Shown in pieces: positions 37,080 to 47,086 of a DNA stretch of 64,000 bases (position 1 is the first letter of the stretch; each line of letters begins with the position of its first letter). The stretch comes from Blastopirellula marina DSM 3645 (GTDB lineage Bacteria > Planctomycetota > Planctomycetia > Pirellulales > Pirellulaceae), in assembly GCF_000153105.1 (NCBI RefSeq), contig NZ_CH672376.1:392711-456710 (forward strand), given 5' to 3'. The position numbers were made by a program, and so were the translations under genes. The notes beneath the pieces are model-generated. The model saw only the letters and a program-made list of their open reading frames with translations. It was not told the origin of the DNA and made no database searches.

Positions 37080-39992
37080 ATGATTAGGTATCTAACTACC
37101 TTACTGCTAATGCTATGCGCTGCTTCCGTTTTTGCTCAAGAAGCAAAGCCCGAAGCGGTTCAGGCGACTCCCAGCGGTGCTGTGGAGGCCCGTTCGCGTC
37201 AATCTGGTCCCAGCGCCAAGCCGACTACAAGTACGCCGGCAGACGCCGCCGCCAAGCCGGGTGAAACCAAGCCCGGTGAAGCGAAGTCGGACGAGAAGTC
37301 GCCGATGGGAGAGAAACCGGCCGCAGGCCAGCCGAAACCAGGCGAGCCGATCAAACGTCCTGATACGCCGCCGGACGAGGCCGATCCAAAAGAGCTGAAA
37401 GTTCGCCCTGACCTGCAAGGGAAAGTTGAATTCAGTTTTCGCGGTCAGTCGTGGAAAGCGGTGCTCGATTGGTTGGCTGAGATTTCCGGCACGAGTCTCG
37501 ACTGGCAAGAGTTGCCAGGGGATTATCTGAATCTAACGACGCAACGTCCCTACAAGATTGACGAAGTGCGCGATCTGCTGAACGAACGTCTGATGATGCG
37601 CGGCTACACCATCCTGCGTCAGCAAGATGGATTGGTCGTCACGAAACTCGACAAGCTCGATCCCGCTTCGGTGCCGCGGGTTCATCCCGAGGATCTTCGC
37701 TATCGCGATCCGCACGAGTTCGTCAAAGTTTCGTTTCCGCTCAGTTGGTTGATCGCTGAAACGGCCGTCGAAGAATTGAAGCCGATGCTGAGCCCGCATG
37801 GCAAGATGACGGCCCTCACAACATCCAATCGGTTAGAGTCGCTGGACGCGGTCGCCAACTTGATCGACATCTATCACATGCTGCAAGAAGAGCAATCAGG
37901 CTCGGCCCAGTCGACCCGGATGATGCCGTTTCAATTGCGATATACTCGCGCCGCCGACATCAAAACCCAGATTGAATCGCTGCTGGGAATGTCGAAATCG
38001 TCGGGTCCCGCGATGCCGATGGATCGAAATCAGATGCAGCAAATGCAACAGATGCAGCAGCAAATGCAGCAGCAGATGCAACAAATGCAGCAGGGAAAAG
38101 GGGGCGCCAAAAAGCCCAGCAGCCGCGATGACGAAGAACTGCAGTTGATCGTCAATCCCCGGAACAACAGTCTGGTCGCGTATGGTCCGCCGGATCGGAT
38201 TTCGCTGGTTTCTCAAGCGGTGCGAATGCTGGACGTGCCCAAGGATAGCCAGTACGCGGCTTCTGAAAGCTTTGAAGAGATGAAAATTCATCGCTTGGAT
38301 CAATTGGACCCCAAGACGGTGATCAAAGTGATGGAAGAGACCGGCGGTCTCAATCCAGCGACGATCCTGTACGCGGACGAAAAGAACAAAGCGGTGGTCG
38401 TGATTTCCAATGATCTGAAAGATCATCAGCAAGTCGACATGTTGATCAAGAAGCTGGATGGGTCTGGGCGACAGTTCAAAGTGATTCCTTTGCGGCGCTT
38501 AAAAGCGGATTATGTCGCCGGTACGATCCGTTTCATGATGGGCAAGGAAGAGCAAAAAGAAGAGCCGCGTCGCAACAGCTATTCCTATTACGGTTATGGA
38601 TACGGCGGCCGCAATCAGGAAGAAGAAAAAGAGGACGACTCGTTTCGCGTCGACGCCGACGTGATCAGCAATCGCTTGTTGCTGTGGGCGAACGAACTTG
38701 AGCTGGAAGAGATCAACAAGTTGCTGACGCAATTGGGCGAGATTCCGCTGGAAGGGACGCCTGGCGATTTGGTGCGGCGAGTCGATGTGGGAGACGCCGA
38801 GACGGCTCGCAAGTTGATGGATCGCGTCCAAAAGCTTTGGCCCGGCGCCGGCGCCAATCCGCTGCAGATTGACTTGCCTGCCGCTGAGCCGGCGGCCGAC
38901 GAAAACCAAGAGACGCCGTCTGCGGCCCAGACCGATGACAAAGCGACCAGCTTGCCGGTCGGCAAGTTTCACTTTGCCCAAGAGCGAATGACCGTTGCCG
39001 TTGAAGAGCCGGTTGTTGAAGCCGAGAAACAAGCGACGGCGGTCGCCGCAGCCGCGCCGCCGATTCAGATCGGGCTCGATTCGCAAGGACATTTGACGAT
39101 CAGTTCGGCCGATGCCGACGCGCTGAATCGCATCGAAGATTTGATCCGCGAACTCGCGCCGCCTCCTAAGGATTGGCACGTATTCACGTTGAAATACGCT
39201 TCCGCTTCGTTAGTGATTCTCAATCTGGAGGAGTTCTTCGAAGAGAAAAAAGAGGATGATTCGGATGACTCATTCCGTCGCTGGTGGTATGGAATGCCGG
39301 AAGATTCAAAGCAGGAAGATCCGCTCCGGTTGTCCAATCGCCGCCCGTTGAAGTTTATCTATGATATCGACACCAACACGATCGTCGTGCAAGGCGCCGA
39401 CAATGACCAACTGAAGACGATCGCCGATCTGATTGAACTTTATGACAGACAAGAGCCGGTCACTTCACAGACGGCGCGGATCAATTCGATCTACCAGGTT
39501 CGCTATTCCAAAGCCGAAGTCGTGGCCGACGCGGTCAAAGACGTCTTCCGGGATTTGTTGTCTTCCAACGATAAAGCGCTCCAGCAAAATCAGCAGGGAG
39601 GCGAACAGCGCCAAGGTTCGAGCCGCGGGCGATCTTCGTTCTTCGGTGACGACAGCAACTCGGCCGCTCCCACTCGGATCACCTTTCAAGGAAAACTCTC
39701 GATCGGCATCGACAACGTCTCGAACACGCTGTTGATTTCGACCGAAGGGGAGAGCCTGATGACGCTGGTGACCGACATGATCAAGCGCGTCGACGAATTG
39801 GCCAAGCCGGTCTCCACCATGCGTGTGATCACGCTCAATGGAAGCGGAAACCCCGTGAAGATTCGGGACGCGCTCGACAAATTGCTACGCGAGCAGAAAG
39901 CGAACAACCCGCAGCCGAATCAACGCGGCCCGCAAAATGGTCAACCGCAGGTGCAGCCAGGGATGAACGGCGGCGCCGAAGTCGCGCAGTAA
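37080..39992 (+). CDS. Secretin N-domain-repeat protein (no barrel domain)
   Basis: Exported protein of about 970 aa. Signal peptide MIRYLTTLLLMLCAASVFA; an upstream ATG (37056) and a TTG (37029) are alternatives. A Lys/Pro-rich linker is followed by an STN-like domain (KVEFSFRGQSWKAVLDWLAE), then at least four secretin N1-type modules, with phrases such as HRLDQLDPKTVIKVMEE and TFQGKLSIGIDNVSNTLLIS. A Met/Gln-rich tract (38031-38093) interrupts one module. The C-terminal secretin barrel of GspD/PilQ is not visible. It may form a periplasmic ring or vestibule used with the pseudopilins; that is inference. Confidence 0.82.
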   Translation: MIRYLTTLLLMLCAASVFAQEAKPEAVQATPSGAVEARSRQSGPSAKPTTSTPADAAAKPGETKPGEAKSDEKSPMGEKPAAGQPKPGEPIKRPDTPPDEADPKELKVRPDLQGKVEFSFRGQSWKAVLDWLAEISGTSLDWQELPGDYLNLTTQRPYKIDEVRDLLNERLMMRGYTILRQQDGLVVTKLDKLDPASVPRVHPEDLRYRDPHEFVKVSFPLSWLIAETAVEELKPMLSPHGKMTALTTSNRLESLDAVANLIDIYHMLQEEQSGSAQSTRMMPFQLRYTRAADIKTQIESLLGMSKSSGPAMPMDRNQMQQMQQMQQQMQQQMQQMQQGKGGAKKPSSRDDEELQLIVNPRNNSLVAYGPPDRISLVSQAVRMLDVPKDSQYAASESFEEMKIHRLDQLDPKTVIKVMEETGGLNPATILYADEKNKAVVVISNDLKDHQQVDMLIKKLDGSGRQFKVIPLRRLKADYVAGTIRFMMGKEEQKEEPRRNSYSYYGYGYGGRNQEEEKEDDSFRVDADVISNRLLLWANELELEEINKLLTQLGEIPLEGTPGDLVRRVDVGDAETARKLMDRVQKLWPGAGANPLQIDLPAAEPAADENQETPSAAQTDDKATSLPVGKFHFAQERMTVAVEEPVVEAEKQATAVAAAAPPIQIGLDSQGHLTISSADADALNRIEDLIRELAPPPKDWHVFTLKYASASLVILNLEEFFEEKKEDDSDDSFRRWWYGMPEDSKQEDPLRLSNRRPLKFIYDIDTNTIVVQGADNDQLKTIADLIELYDRQEPVTSQTARINSIYQVRYSKAEVVADAVKDVFRDLLSSNDKALQQNQQGGEQRQGSSRGRSSFFGDDSNSAAPTRITFQGKLSIGIDNVSNTLLISTEGESLMTLVTDMIKRVDELAKPVSTMRVITLNGSGNPVKIRDALDKLLREQKANNPQPNQRGPQNGQPQVQPGMNGGAEVAQ

Positions 39993-40043
39993 GGCGGTTG
40001 AGGATGCTACTACTCTTCGTAGCCCGCAGCGCGAGCGAAGAGA

Positions 40044-41885
40044 TTACGGGCTCTTTGGTTCCGCCGGCGTCTCGGTTTCGCTCTCGGGGGCGGCGGCTTC
40101 TTCTGGGGGCGCCTGTTCACTTTCGGGCGCCGGCTGCTCTTCGACGGGGACGCTCGCGGGAGTTTCGCTCAGCGCTTGTTGCGCCTGTTCCATTTGTTCC
40201 CACGCCCAAGGTTTGTCTCCATACAGGTCGATCAGCCCTTGGTAAATTTGCCGCGCCTTGTTCGGCTCGTCGGCAGCCATCTGGTTGGCGGCCGCCATGC
40301 GAGCGCCGATTTCGGCAAGTTGCTTGCTGCTGGTCTCGGCCAGTTGCTTGTCAAGTTGCACGAGTCGACGTGCGGCGAGAGTCAGACAGCGACTTGCATC
40401 GCCGGTGATCCGATCCGGCGGACCGTAGACGGCCAGCAAGGCCCGCATCTTGGCGGCAGCTTCTTCCGGCGCCGAGTCGATCTGACGCAGCGCGTCGATA
40501 TAGGCGATCTCAATCGCATCAAACGTCTCGGTCTTTTGCCGTAACTGCATGGTTAGGCGATAACGGCGTTCGCGACGATCCAGGCTGAGTTCTTCTTTCC
40601 ACGATTTGACTTCTTCAACGCGCGGGTCGTCGGGATAGATGGCGATAAACTGATCGAGTTCATCACCGGCTTCGTCTAATTGACCATTGTCGACGGACGC
40701 TGCAAGCTGCTCATACATCGCATCGGCGGAAGGGGCGCGCGGGAGCCAGAAGATCAGGACCACGATCACGACCAGGGCCAGCGCGATCAGGCCGGTTTGA
40801 ATATGATTTCGCCAAGACGAAACTGGTTCGACGTTGTGCGTAAAGTAACGTCCTGACTTGCTATCTTGAGCGACCGTCGTGAAATGTTTGGTTTGCCCGA
40901 TCGGGGGCGGCGGTTCCGGAGCGGCGGACTCGGGGGCGATGCGCGTTTCGTCATCGGCAATGATCTGAGCCGATTCGCTGGCGTCTCTTTTCAGGCGATA
41001 ATCGTCCAGCAAGTCGGGAGTCTGCGTTTCGATCACGGCCGATTCGATGCGAAAGGCCGCTTCGTCAGGAATCTCGGACTCCAACAGCGCTTCGATCCGG
41101 CGAATCACGGTCGTCGCGGTGGGAAAGCGATCGCGGGGATGCTTTTCCAGCAGACGATGGATGATGTCAGCCGCTTCTTCGGGAACTCCATCGCACAAGC
41201 GATCAATCGGCGGCGGCTCGGAGTTTCGCAGCTTGTCGAGCGCCTCGGTGACTGTTTTCGCGCGAAACGGCGGCTGCTTGGCCAGCATCGCGTAAATGAC
41301 GGCGCCCAGACTATAGAGATCGCTGCGTGGGCTGACCGGTTCGCCAAAGGCTTGTTCGGGGGCCATGAAGTCGGCGGTGCCGATGATTCCTCCGTCGGCC
41401 GTCACCCCGGTTGCGCCAAAGAGCCGAGCGATGCCAAAGTCGGAGATTTTGACGTTCCCCTCTTTGTCGATCAGAATGTTCGCCGGCTTCACGTCGCGAT
41501 GAATGACGCCAAAGTCGTGCGCGTGCTTCAAGCCTTGGGCGATCGCTAAGCCGATTTCGAACGCTTCTCGCCAAGTGTAGTCGCGCTTTCGCTGGATCAA
41601 TTCTGACAGACTGTTCCCATCGACCAACTCCATCGCGTAGAACATGCCGGCCGGTTCTTCTCCATAGCCGAACAAGCGAACGATGTGCGGATGCTTCAGC
41701 GTTTTGAGCGTTTCGATCTCGCGTTCAAAACGCTCGCGGGCTCCTCCGCGACCAGCTCCGCCGTGCAATACCTTGATCGCGGCCCGATCGCCGGTTCGCT
41801 CATCGACGCCGACATAAACGGTGCCCATGCCGCCGCGACCGAGCGTTTCGTGAATGACGTAAGGGCCGAATTTTTCGTGGGTCAT
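40044..41885 (-). CDS. Membrane Ser/Thr protein kinase
   Basis: Eukaryotic-type kinase of 613 aa. Residues 8-270 form the kinase domain: glycine loop GRGGMG (16-21), Lys38, catalytic HRDVKPAN with Asp131, DFG at 149-151, and the APE motif in MAPEQ. A transmembrane helix spans about 363-381. The periplasmic part (385-570) is helical and TPR-like rather than PASTA repeats, with a Pro/Glu-rich tail. All catalytic residues are present. It is the last of four same-strand genes starting with an ABC ATPase, so it may respond to or control that exporter. Confidence 0.94.
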   Translation of the reverse strand: MTHEKFGPYVIHETLGRGGMGTVYVGVDERTGDRAAIKVLHGGAGRGGARERFEREIETLKTLKHPHIVRLFGYGEEPAGMFYAMELVDGNSLSELIQRKRDYTWREAFEIGLAIAQGLKHAHDFGVIHRDVKPANILIDKEGNVKISDFGIARLFGATGVTADGGIIGTADFMAPEQAFGEPVSPRSDLYSLGAVIYAMLAKQPPFRAKTVTEALDKLRNSEPPPIDRLCDGVPEEAADIIHRLLEKHPRDRFPTATTVIRRIEALLESEIPDEAAFRIESAVIETQTPDLLDDYRLKRDASESAQIIADDETRIAPESAAPEPPPPIGQTKHFTTVAQDSKSGRYFTHNVEPVSSWRNHIQTGLIALALVVIVVLIFWLPRAPSADAMYEQLAASVDNGQLDEAGDELDQFIAIYPDDPRVEEVKSWKEELSLDRRERRYRLTMQLRQKTETFDAIEIAYIDALRQIDSAPEEAAAKMRALLAVYGPPDRITGDASRCLTLAARRLVQLDKQLAETSSKQLAEIGARMAAANQMAADEPNKARQIYQGLIDLYGDKPWAWEQMEQAQQALSETPASVPVEEQPAPESEQAPPEEAAAPESETETPAEPKSP

Positions 41886-42000
41886 GAGCGCGTGCGAAAT
41901 CGAGAGGAGCGGAGAAGAAGAGATGCAAAGTGCGCAAGCAAAAGCGGCGAAGTTGAAATGCTCCGCCGCTCTTTAGAATACGCGTTTTTGCAGTGCGAGG

Positions 42001-43794
42001 CTATTCCGCGGCTGGTGTCGCGGCTTCCGGCGTCGCTTCTGCGGCCGGTTCCTCGGTTGCGGGCTTCTCTGCGGAGGGCGTTTCTGGCGTTTTGTCCGCC
42101 ATCGGCGCTTCCGTCTCCGGAGCGTCGCTCGTCGGCGCCGGCTTCTTCATCTCCGGCTCTGTCGCCGGAGTTTCGTCCATCGGCTCGTCCGCTTTCTGCT
42201 CTTCCTCAGTCTCGTCCTTTGCCGAAGTCGCGGGAGGGGCGGGACGCTGGAAACCGTTAATGTGAATTTCCATCAGGTCCATCAGGGGGAAGTCGGCCGG
42301 CAACGTTTCGCCCAATTGTTCCAGCAATTGTGCGTACGTTTTCAGCTCTTCCGACAAGTCGCCGCTGGCCGCGTCATCTTTCAATTCGGGATGTTCAGCG
42401 TAAATCTCCGCCCATAGATCCCAGGCTTGGTTGTAAAGGTCACGCGATTCGACCAAGTTGGCGTTCTCGAACGCCTGATTCGCTTGATAGACAAGGCTGC
42501 GCGCCTTGATCGCACGATTGGTCATTTCGGTCGAAGAGCGAGTTTCCCAGTAATCGTAATGAACGACGCTCTTTTGTTTGTCGATGATTCCTTGCAGGAA
42601 CTCCAGATCGGCGATGTCACGATACAAGCGACGAATCTCGATCGCTTTTTTCGGGTCGTCGATGCGTTTGATGAGATCCGCCGGTTTCGGCGTCATCGCT
42701 TCTTGGGCTTTGCGTGCGGCGAGACGTTGTTCGCCGGTCTGCTCCGCTTCGGGAACTTCGAGCGCCGCGAGTTGATCTTCCGGCAGTTCCTTCTTTTTCT
42801 CTGCGCGAATCTCGGCGTCAATCGGTCCGATCAACGCATTCGCTTTCGCACGCAGTTCTTTCAGTTGTTCCGTGTAACGCTTGTAGTCATTCAGTTTGAC
42901 CGGAATGCCCCAGCTGGTCGGCAAGTCGCGATCGCCGTAATCGTTGGTCCATTCTTCATTCCCTTTCGCCCAAGCCGTTTGGGCCGTATCGCCGATGGCG
43001 CCTTCTTTTTCGATAAACTCGGCGAAGCTCATCATTCGCTTCGGAGCGTTCGAGAAGAAGATCGCCGGCGATGCGTTGCCGATCTTGCCGGCGCCGGTAT
43101 CGACCACTCGGTCAGACCACTGATTCCAGAGTCGAGCGACGAGCCAGTTGTCGGGCTTGTTGCCGACGCCGGCGGCGTCTTGCTCAACGTTGGAGCCGGC
43201 TTTGCTGAGGTAGTCATTGATTTCAGCATGAAATTCGGTGTCGTCCGGGAAGATCTGCCGGTACTGCGTTTTTTCGTCGGCATAGCCAAATTTGATGCCG
43301 AAGAAGTGCGCGACCGCGTTCATCAGTTTCGGTTCGTCATAGTTGTAACGCGTGCCGGCCATCTGATATTCCAGGCCTTTTTTGACCCACAGATAACGAT
43401 GGCGATAGTTATCGAACTCGCGCGAAATGTTGTACGACAAGTTCCAAGCCTGATATTCCCACACGCTTAGGAAGTGAGGATTCAGGTGAGTGATCTGTTC
43501 GCAGATCGCATTGACGTGATCGTACTGCTCGGTCTTTTGGTATTCGTTCAGCTGATTCCAGAGGATCAGCGTCGCGATCCCATCCATGCCGAGCATGCTC
43601 AGACGCATCGCTTCGCTGGTCGGATCGATTTCGCCCAATTCGGCTTTGGCGATGCGGTACTCGGTCCGTTTTTGGGCAAGCAATCCGCCGGCGCTATTGG
43701 ACGTTCTTGGTTGACTTAGGAACGAGTTCAAGATCAACAGAACGACAATGCAGCCGCCATAGATAATCTTGCGAATAAATGATCCGTTGTTCAT
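42001..43794 (-). CDS. Membrane-anchored helical protein linked to ABC exporter
   Basis: A 597-aa protein with an N-terminal signal anchor (IIYGGCIVVLLILNSFL), then a large helical periplasmic domain with TPR-like pairs (EQITHLNPHFLSVWEYQAW). The last 70 residues are Pro/Glu/Ala-rich. Its start overlaps the permease stop by four bases (ATGA), so translation is coupled and a role in the same complex is likely. I do not recognise a named family. Confidence 0.85.
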   Translation of the reverse strand: MNNGSFIRKIIYGGCIVVLLILNSFLSQPRTSNSAGGLLAQKRTEYRIAKAELGEIDPTSEAMRLSMLGMDGIATLILWNQLNEYQKTEQYDHVNAICEQITHLNPHFLSVWEYQAWNLSYNISREFDNYRHRYLWVKKGLEYQMAGTRYNYDEPKLMNAVAHFFGIKFGYADEKTQYRQIFPDDTEFHAEINDYLSKAGSNVEQDAAGVGNKPDNWLVARLWNQWSDRVVDTGAGKIGNASPAIFFSNAPKRMMSFAEFIEKEGAIGDTAQTAWAKGNEEWTNDYGDRDLPTSWGIPVKLNDYKRYTEQLKELRAKANALIGPIDAEIRAEKKKELPEDQLAALEVPEAEQTGEQRLAARKAQEAMTPKPADLIKRIDDPKKAIEIRRLYRDIADLEFLQGIIDKQKSVVHYDYWETRSSTEMTNRAIKARSLVYQANQAFENANLVESRDLYNQAWDLWAEIYAEHPELKDDAASGDLSEELKTYAQLLEQLGETLPADFPLMDLMEIHINGFQRPAPPATSAKDETEEEQKADEPMDETPATEPEMKKPAPTSDAPETEAPMADKTPETPSAEKPATEEPAAEATPEAATPAAE

Positions 43795-45623
43795 CCCGCG
43801 ATCTCCCGCGTTTTCAGGAAGAAGTAGCCGGTCGTGACAAGGCAGACGAAAAACGCGCCGACGATCAACAATTGTTGAATCATCACCACGCCCGGAATGT
43901 TATAGCCGTCCACGACAAAGCTGTGAGTATCAAGCTGGTTGTAGTCAGGCAGCATGTTGACAAACACGCGTAGCCCGTCGAAGAAGCGTGCGTCGATGAA
44001 CTTGACGATGTTCACATAAACGCCTTCGTCGAGATCAACCATCACGTTTTTCTGATTGAAAAGACGAATCGACGATTCGACCGGCCCGCCGCCGTACCAC
44101 TCGCCGTTGGCCAACTCGCGGACGCTCTCGGCGAAGAAGCCGTAGCCCAATGCGATCAACGACGCCAACGCGGCGACCGGACCATTGAGGAACGTGCTGA
44201 AGACCAGGCCGAAAGTGACGACCATCACCACTTGGAACCACATGCTGATATAGCATTTGACGAAGTTCCAGAAGAACGAACCGTTGCTCTTCAAGATGAA
44301 AACCGAGTTTTGGGCGACGCCGTAGTATTGGCCCCGTTCCGAGCATTGAATCCAGAGTTCAATCTTGCCGTCGGCGTTGGTCAGGTTTTCGACCAGATCA
44401 AGATTCGGCGCGGTCGGGTCAATGTCCGAGTTCTCTTGCGATCGCGAGACGAGCACGGTTTCCGCTTCTTCCTTGGCCGTGAAGGGGATGGAACGCGAGC
44501 GGATGTCGAGGTCAGGATGCTTGAAATAGTACGAACCGCGAATGCCGCTGACGATGTCGCCTTTGTAGGTGCGGAAGACGCGCAGATTGAACTCCATCGG
44601 CAGCTGATTTTCTTCGTTCAGCAAAGCGTCGGACATGTCGAACGTAAAGACGGCGGCCGAGAGGGTTCCCCCTTCGATGTGGCCGTAATAGTCCCATTCG
44701 TTACCGACGTTGATCCCTTTGTTGGTCGGTTCGCCGCCGCGATCCAGGAAGCGAATCTTGCCCAGATGACGGACGCGGGCTTGCAGCATCTCTTTGGGCC
44801 CAGACACGGTGAACGTGCCATCTTCGTTGCGCGTCACTTGGTGCGTATGTTGCCGTTCGCGAGCGGCCAGTCCGTCTCCGTCGGCGTCTAGCGAGAAGGG
44901 GTGACTATGGCCGACGTTGAAGGTCGTTTCCCCTTCCCAGCCGATGACTTTGGTCTCGCCGGTATCATCATCGGTATCGGTCAGCTCGGTGACCGATTGC
45001 GGATCGATCTGATGCGTGTGATCGAGACCGCGATAGAGGAAGACATACGAGCAAACGCCCATCGCGACCAGCATCATCGAGCCGACGCCGATATAGCCGA
45101 ACAATCGCCCTAGGAAGATTTCCCAGTGCAGAACCGGCTTGGTGTAGATCGTATAGATCGTTTTGTTTTGAATGTCGGCCGGCAAGCTGAAGACGCTGAG
45201 CAAAATGCACATCAACAGCAGCAGCCAGTTTTGGAACGTCAGCACGAAGCTCAAATAGAGCCGCACCGGAGATTCCGAGTTGGGGGTGATGTACCAACCA
45301 GAGAAGAGGAGCACCACCATGAACAACGCGAACGCGACCAGCGCTCGTTTGCGGATCGCCTCTTGAAAGGCGAGCCAGGTCATCGCACCGACGCGACGCG
45401 GCGAGATCGACAAGAGTTCCGGCACGGACTCGACCGCAATTCGGCCGACGGCGTAGAACGCTTCGAACGGGCCGTTGCGAATGGAGGAGACGATGAACCC
45501 AATCAGCGCTCCGGCCACCGCCAAAATTGCGATTGCCGAGATGAACACGACCAGACCGCCCAGGTGATCGGCGCCGGGCAGCAGCCAGTCGTTCATCGAA
45601 TAAATATCGTTCTCGATTCCCAT
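43791..45623 (-). CDS. ABC-2-type exporter permease with large outer loop
   Basis: Membrane subunit of an ABC exporter, 610 aa. It has N-terminal helices, a core block (LYLSFVLTFQNWLLLLMCIL and following), a periplasmic domain of about 250 residues, and C-terminal helices ending near VCLVTTGYFFL. The periplasmic part contains a His-rich, acidic segment (GHSHPFSLDADGDG and later RQHTHQV) that could bind metal. An alternative start is at 45599. The ATPase gene lies 75 bases upstream, and the downstream gene overlaps by four bases. Substrate unknown. Confidence 0.87.
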   Translation of the reverse strand: MGIENDIYSMNDWLLPGADHLGGLVVFISAIAILAVAGALIGFIVSSIRNGPFEAFYAVGRIAVESVPELLSISPRRVGAMTWLAFQEAIRKRALVAFALFMVVLLFSGWYITPNSESPVRLYLSFVLTFQNWLLLLMCILLSVFSLPADIQNKTIYTIYTKPVLHWEIFLGRLFGYIGVGSMMLVAMGVCSYVFLYRGLDHTHQIDPQSVTELTDTDDDTGETKVIGWEGETTFNVGHSHPFSLDADGDGLAARERQHTHQVTRNEDGTFTVSGPKEMLQARVRHLGKIRFLDRGGEPTNKGINVGNEWDYYGHIEGGTLSAAVFTFDMSDALLNEENQLPMEFNLRVFRTYKGDIVSGIRGSYYFKHPDLDIRSRSIPFTAKEEAETVLVSRSQENSDIDPTAPNLDLVENLTNADGKIELWIQCSERGQYYGVAQNSVFILKSNGSFFWNFVKCYISMWFQVVMVVTFGLVFSTFLNGPVAALASLIALGYGFFAESVRELANGEWYGGGPVESSIRLFNQKNVMVDLDEGVYVNIVKFIDARFFDGLRVFVNMLPDYNQLDTHSFVVDGYNIPGVVMIQQLLIVGAFFVCLVTTGYFFLKTREIAG

Positions 45624-45698
45624 TGAATCGCTTTACCTACGAAGCCAGAAAAGAAAGAAGCGGCGCCCCCGGTAGCGGCGTCCGACGCAGATCCAGAA

Positions 45699-46643
45699 TT
45701 AGTCGGCCGAATCGTCTCGGTCGACGCGAGCACGGCGACCCGGTCGGGCCTCGCTGTCGCGCACGATGCTGAGGAACAATTCTTCCAGGGTGGTGGTCGG
45801 ATTCTCGATGTCGATCAATTCGGCCTCGTGACGTTGAATCACCTGGCGAATCTCTTCTTTGGCGGCGTCCGACAGCCCGCGAGCGCGAATTTGCGTTTCA
45901 TCGCGCACTTTCAACAGAGCGTCCACACGCCCCATTTCTTTCAGCTCACCTTGATGCAAAATCGCGATCCGGTCGGCGACGTCTTGCAGGTCGGCCAATT
46001 GGTGACTGGTCACCAACACCGTCTTGCCTTCGTCCCGCAGACGCAAGATCAAGTCTTTCATCTCGCGGATACCGAGGGGATCAAGACCGGTGGTGGGTTC
46101 GTCCAGGAAGATCAGTTCGGGGTCGTTGATCAACGCCTGGGCTAAGCCGATGCGGCGCGTCATCCCCTTGGAGTATTCCTTCAACTGGCGTCGCTCGGCC
46201 CATTTCAGGCCGACCATCTCAATCAGCTTGTCGATGCGCTCGCGGCGAACCGAAGCCGGCATGTCGAACAAGCGGCCATAAAATTCGAGCGTTTCGCGGG
46301 CGCTTAAGAAGCGGTACAAGTACGATTCTTCCGGCAGATAGCCGATTCGTTCCTTGATGCTGACCTTCGACGGATCTTCGCCAAAGACGAGCGCCTGACC
46401 GCTGGTCGGGAAGAGAAGTCCCAACAGCAGCTTCATCGTGGTCGATTTACCGGAACCGTTGGGTCCCAGCAGGCCGAAGATTTCTCCGCGGCGCACCTCT
46501 AAGTCGAGCGCCTTTAAGGCGCGGACTTTTTGGCGTCCCCAGAAATCGCGGTAAACCTTGGTGAGATTACGAGTTTCAATAACGATTTCATTGGATGCCG
46601 ACGGCGTTTCCGCCGCTGAATCCATGGTCTCGGTCGTCGCCAT
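45699..46643 (-). CDS. ABC exporter ATP-binding subunit
   Basis: A 314-aa ATPase. Walker [10 protein letters not shown], signature [15 protein letters not shown] (a variant of LSGGQ, common in NatA/drrA-type exporters), Walker [14 protein letters not shown] and the switch histidine in VLVTSHQ. The C-terminal 60 residues are an accessory domain typical of ABC-2 exporters. I start it at the ATG 46643; the open frame extends to 46715. It powers the permease encoded next. Confidence 0.93.
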   Translation of the reverse strand: MATTETMDSAAETPSASNEIVIETRNLTKVYRDFWGRQKVRALKALDLEVRRGEIFGLLGPNGSGKSTTMKLLLGLLFPTSGQALVFGEDPSKVSIKERIGYLPEESYLYRFLSARETLEFYGRLFDMPASVRRERIDKLIEMVGLKWAERRQLKEYSKGMTRRIGLAQALINDPELIFLDEPTTGLDPLGIREMKDLILRLRDEGKTVLVTSHQLADLQDVADRIAILHQGELKEMGRVDALLKVRDETQIRARGLSDAAKEEIRQVIQRHEAELIDIENPTTTLEELFLSIVRDSEARPGRRARVDRDDSAD

Positions 46644-47086
46644 AGAGGAGCTAAACCTGCCAAATAAGTAGCGAGAAGGATAAGTAAGGAAATGAATGAC
46701 GCCGCGTGCAAGCAATAGAAGAGCTAGCTCTACCCATCATCTACGCACATCCATGGGCAATCGTTCGCCGAGCCGCGTCCATTTTTTTACCCCGTGTCAG
46801 GGGAGGATAAAGGACGATGGCGTAAAAGGTTGACTATAGATGCCAGCGGGGCGTATCGCAAGGAAACGAAGTTCTACGGAACGGAGGTTTCATCCGATCT
46901 TCTTTGATTTATCCCGGTTTGCCTACTCTTGCAGCTTATGCGGAATACCCTGTTTCTCTCACTCCGACGTACGGGGGGGATCCAGTCTGGTTGACCCCTG
47001 AATGAAGCGGAATCATAATTGCTGCTCAATTTTGATATAAAGTCTCAGCTTCAATAGCCTTTGGATGAATTGCGCGGGGAACTGGA
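46644..47086. other. Intergenic region before pseudopilin 4
   Basis: About 440 bases between divergent genes. It includes a short CCCC/GGGG stem at 46790-46803 and an AT-rich word TTTTGATATAAAGTCTC near 47030 that could be a promoter for the pseudopilin. No gene supported. Confidence 0.35.

Noticed and set aside
38031-38093. Repetitive CAG/ATG tract considered as a CRISPR or satellite
   Set aside because: It is an in-frame Met/Gln-rich stretch inside the secretin-like gene.
46790-46803. CCCC/GGGG stem with nearby T-run considered as a terminator
   Set aside because: The T-run precedes the stem on the plus strand, and on the minus strand the stem is followed by As, so it fits neither direction.
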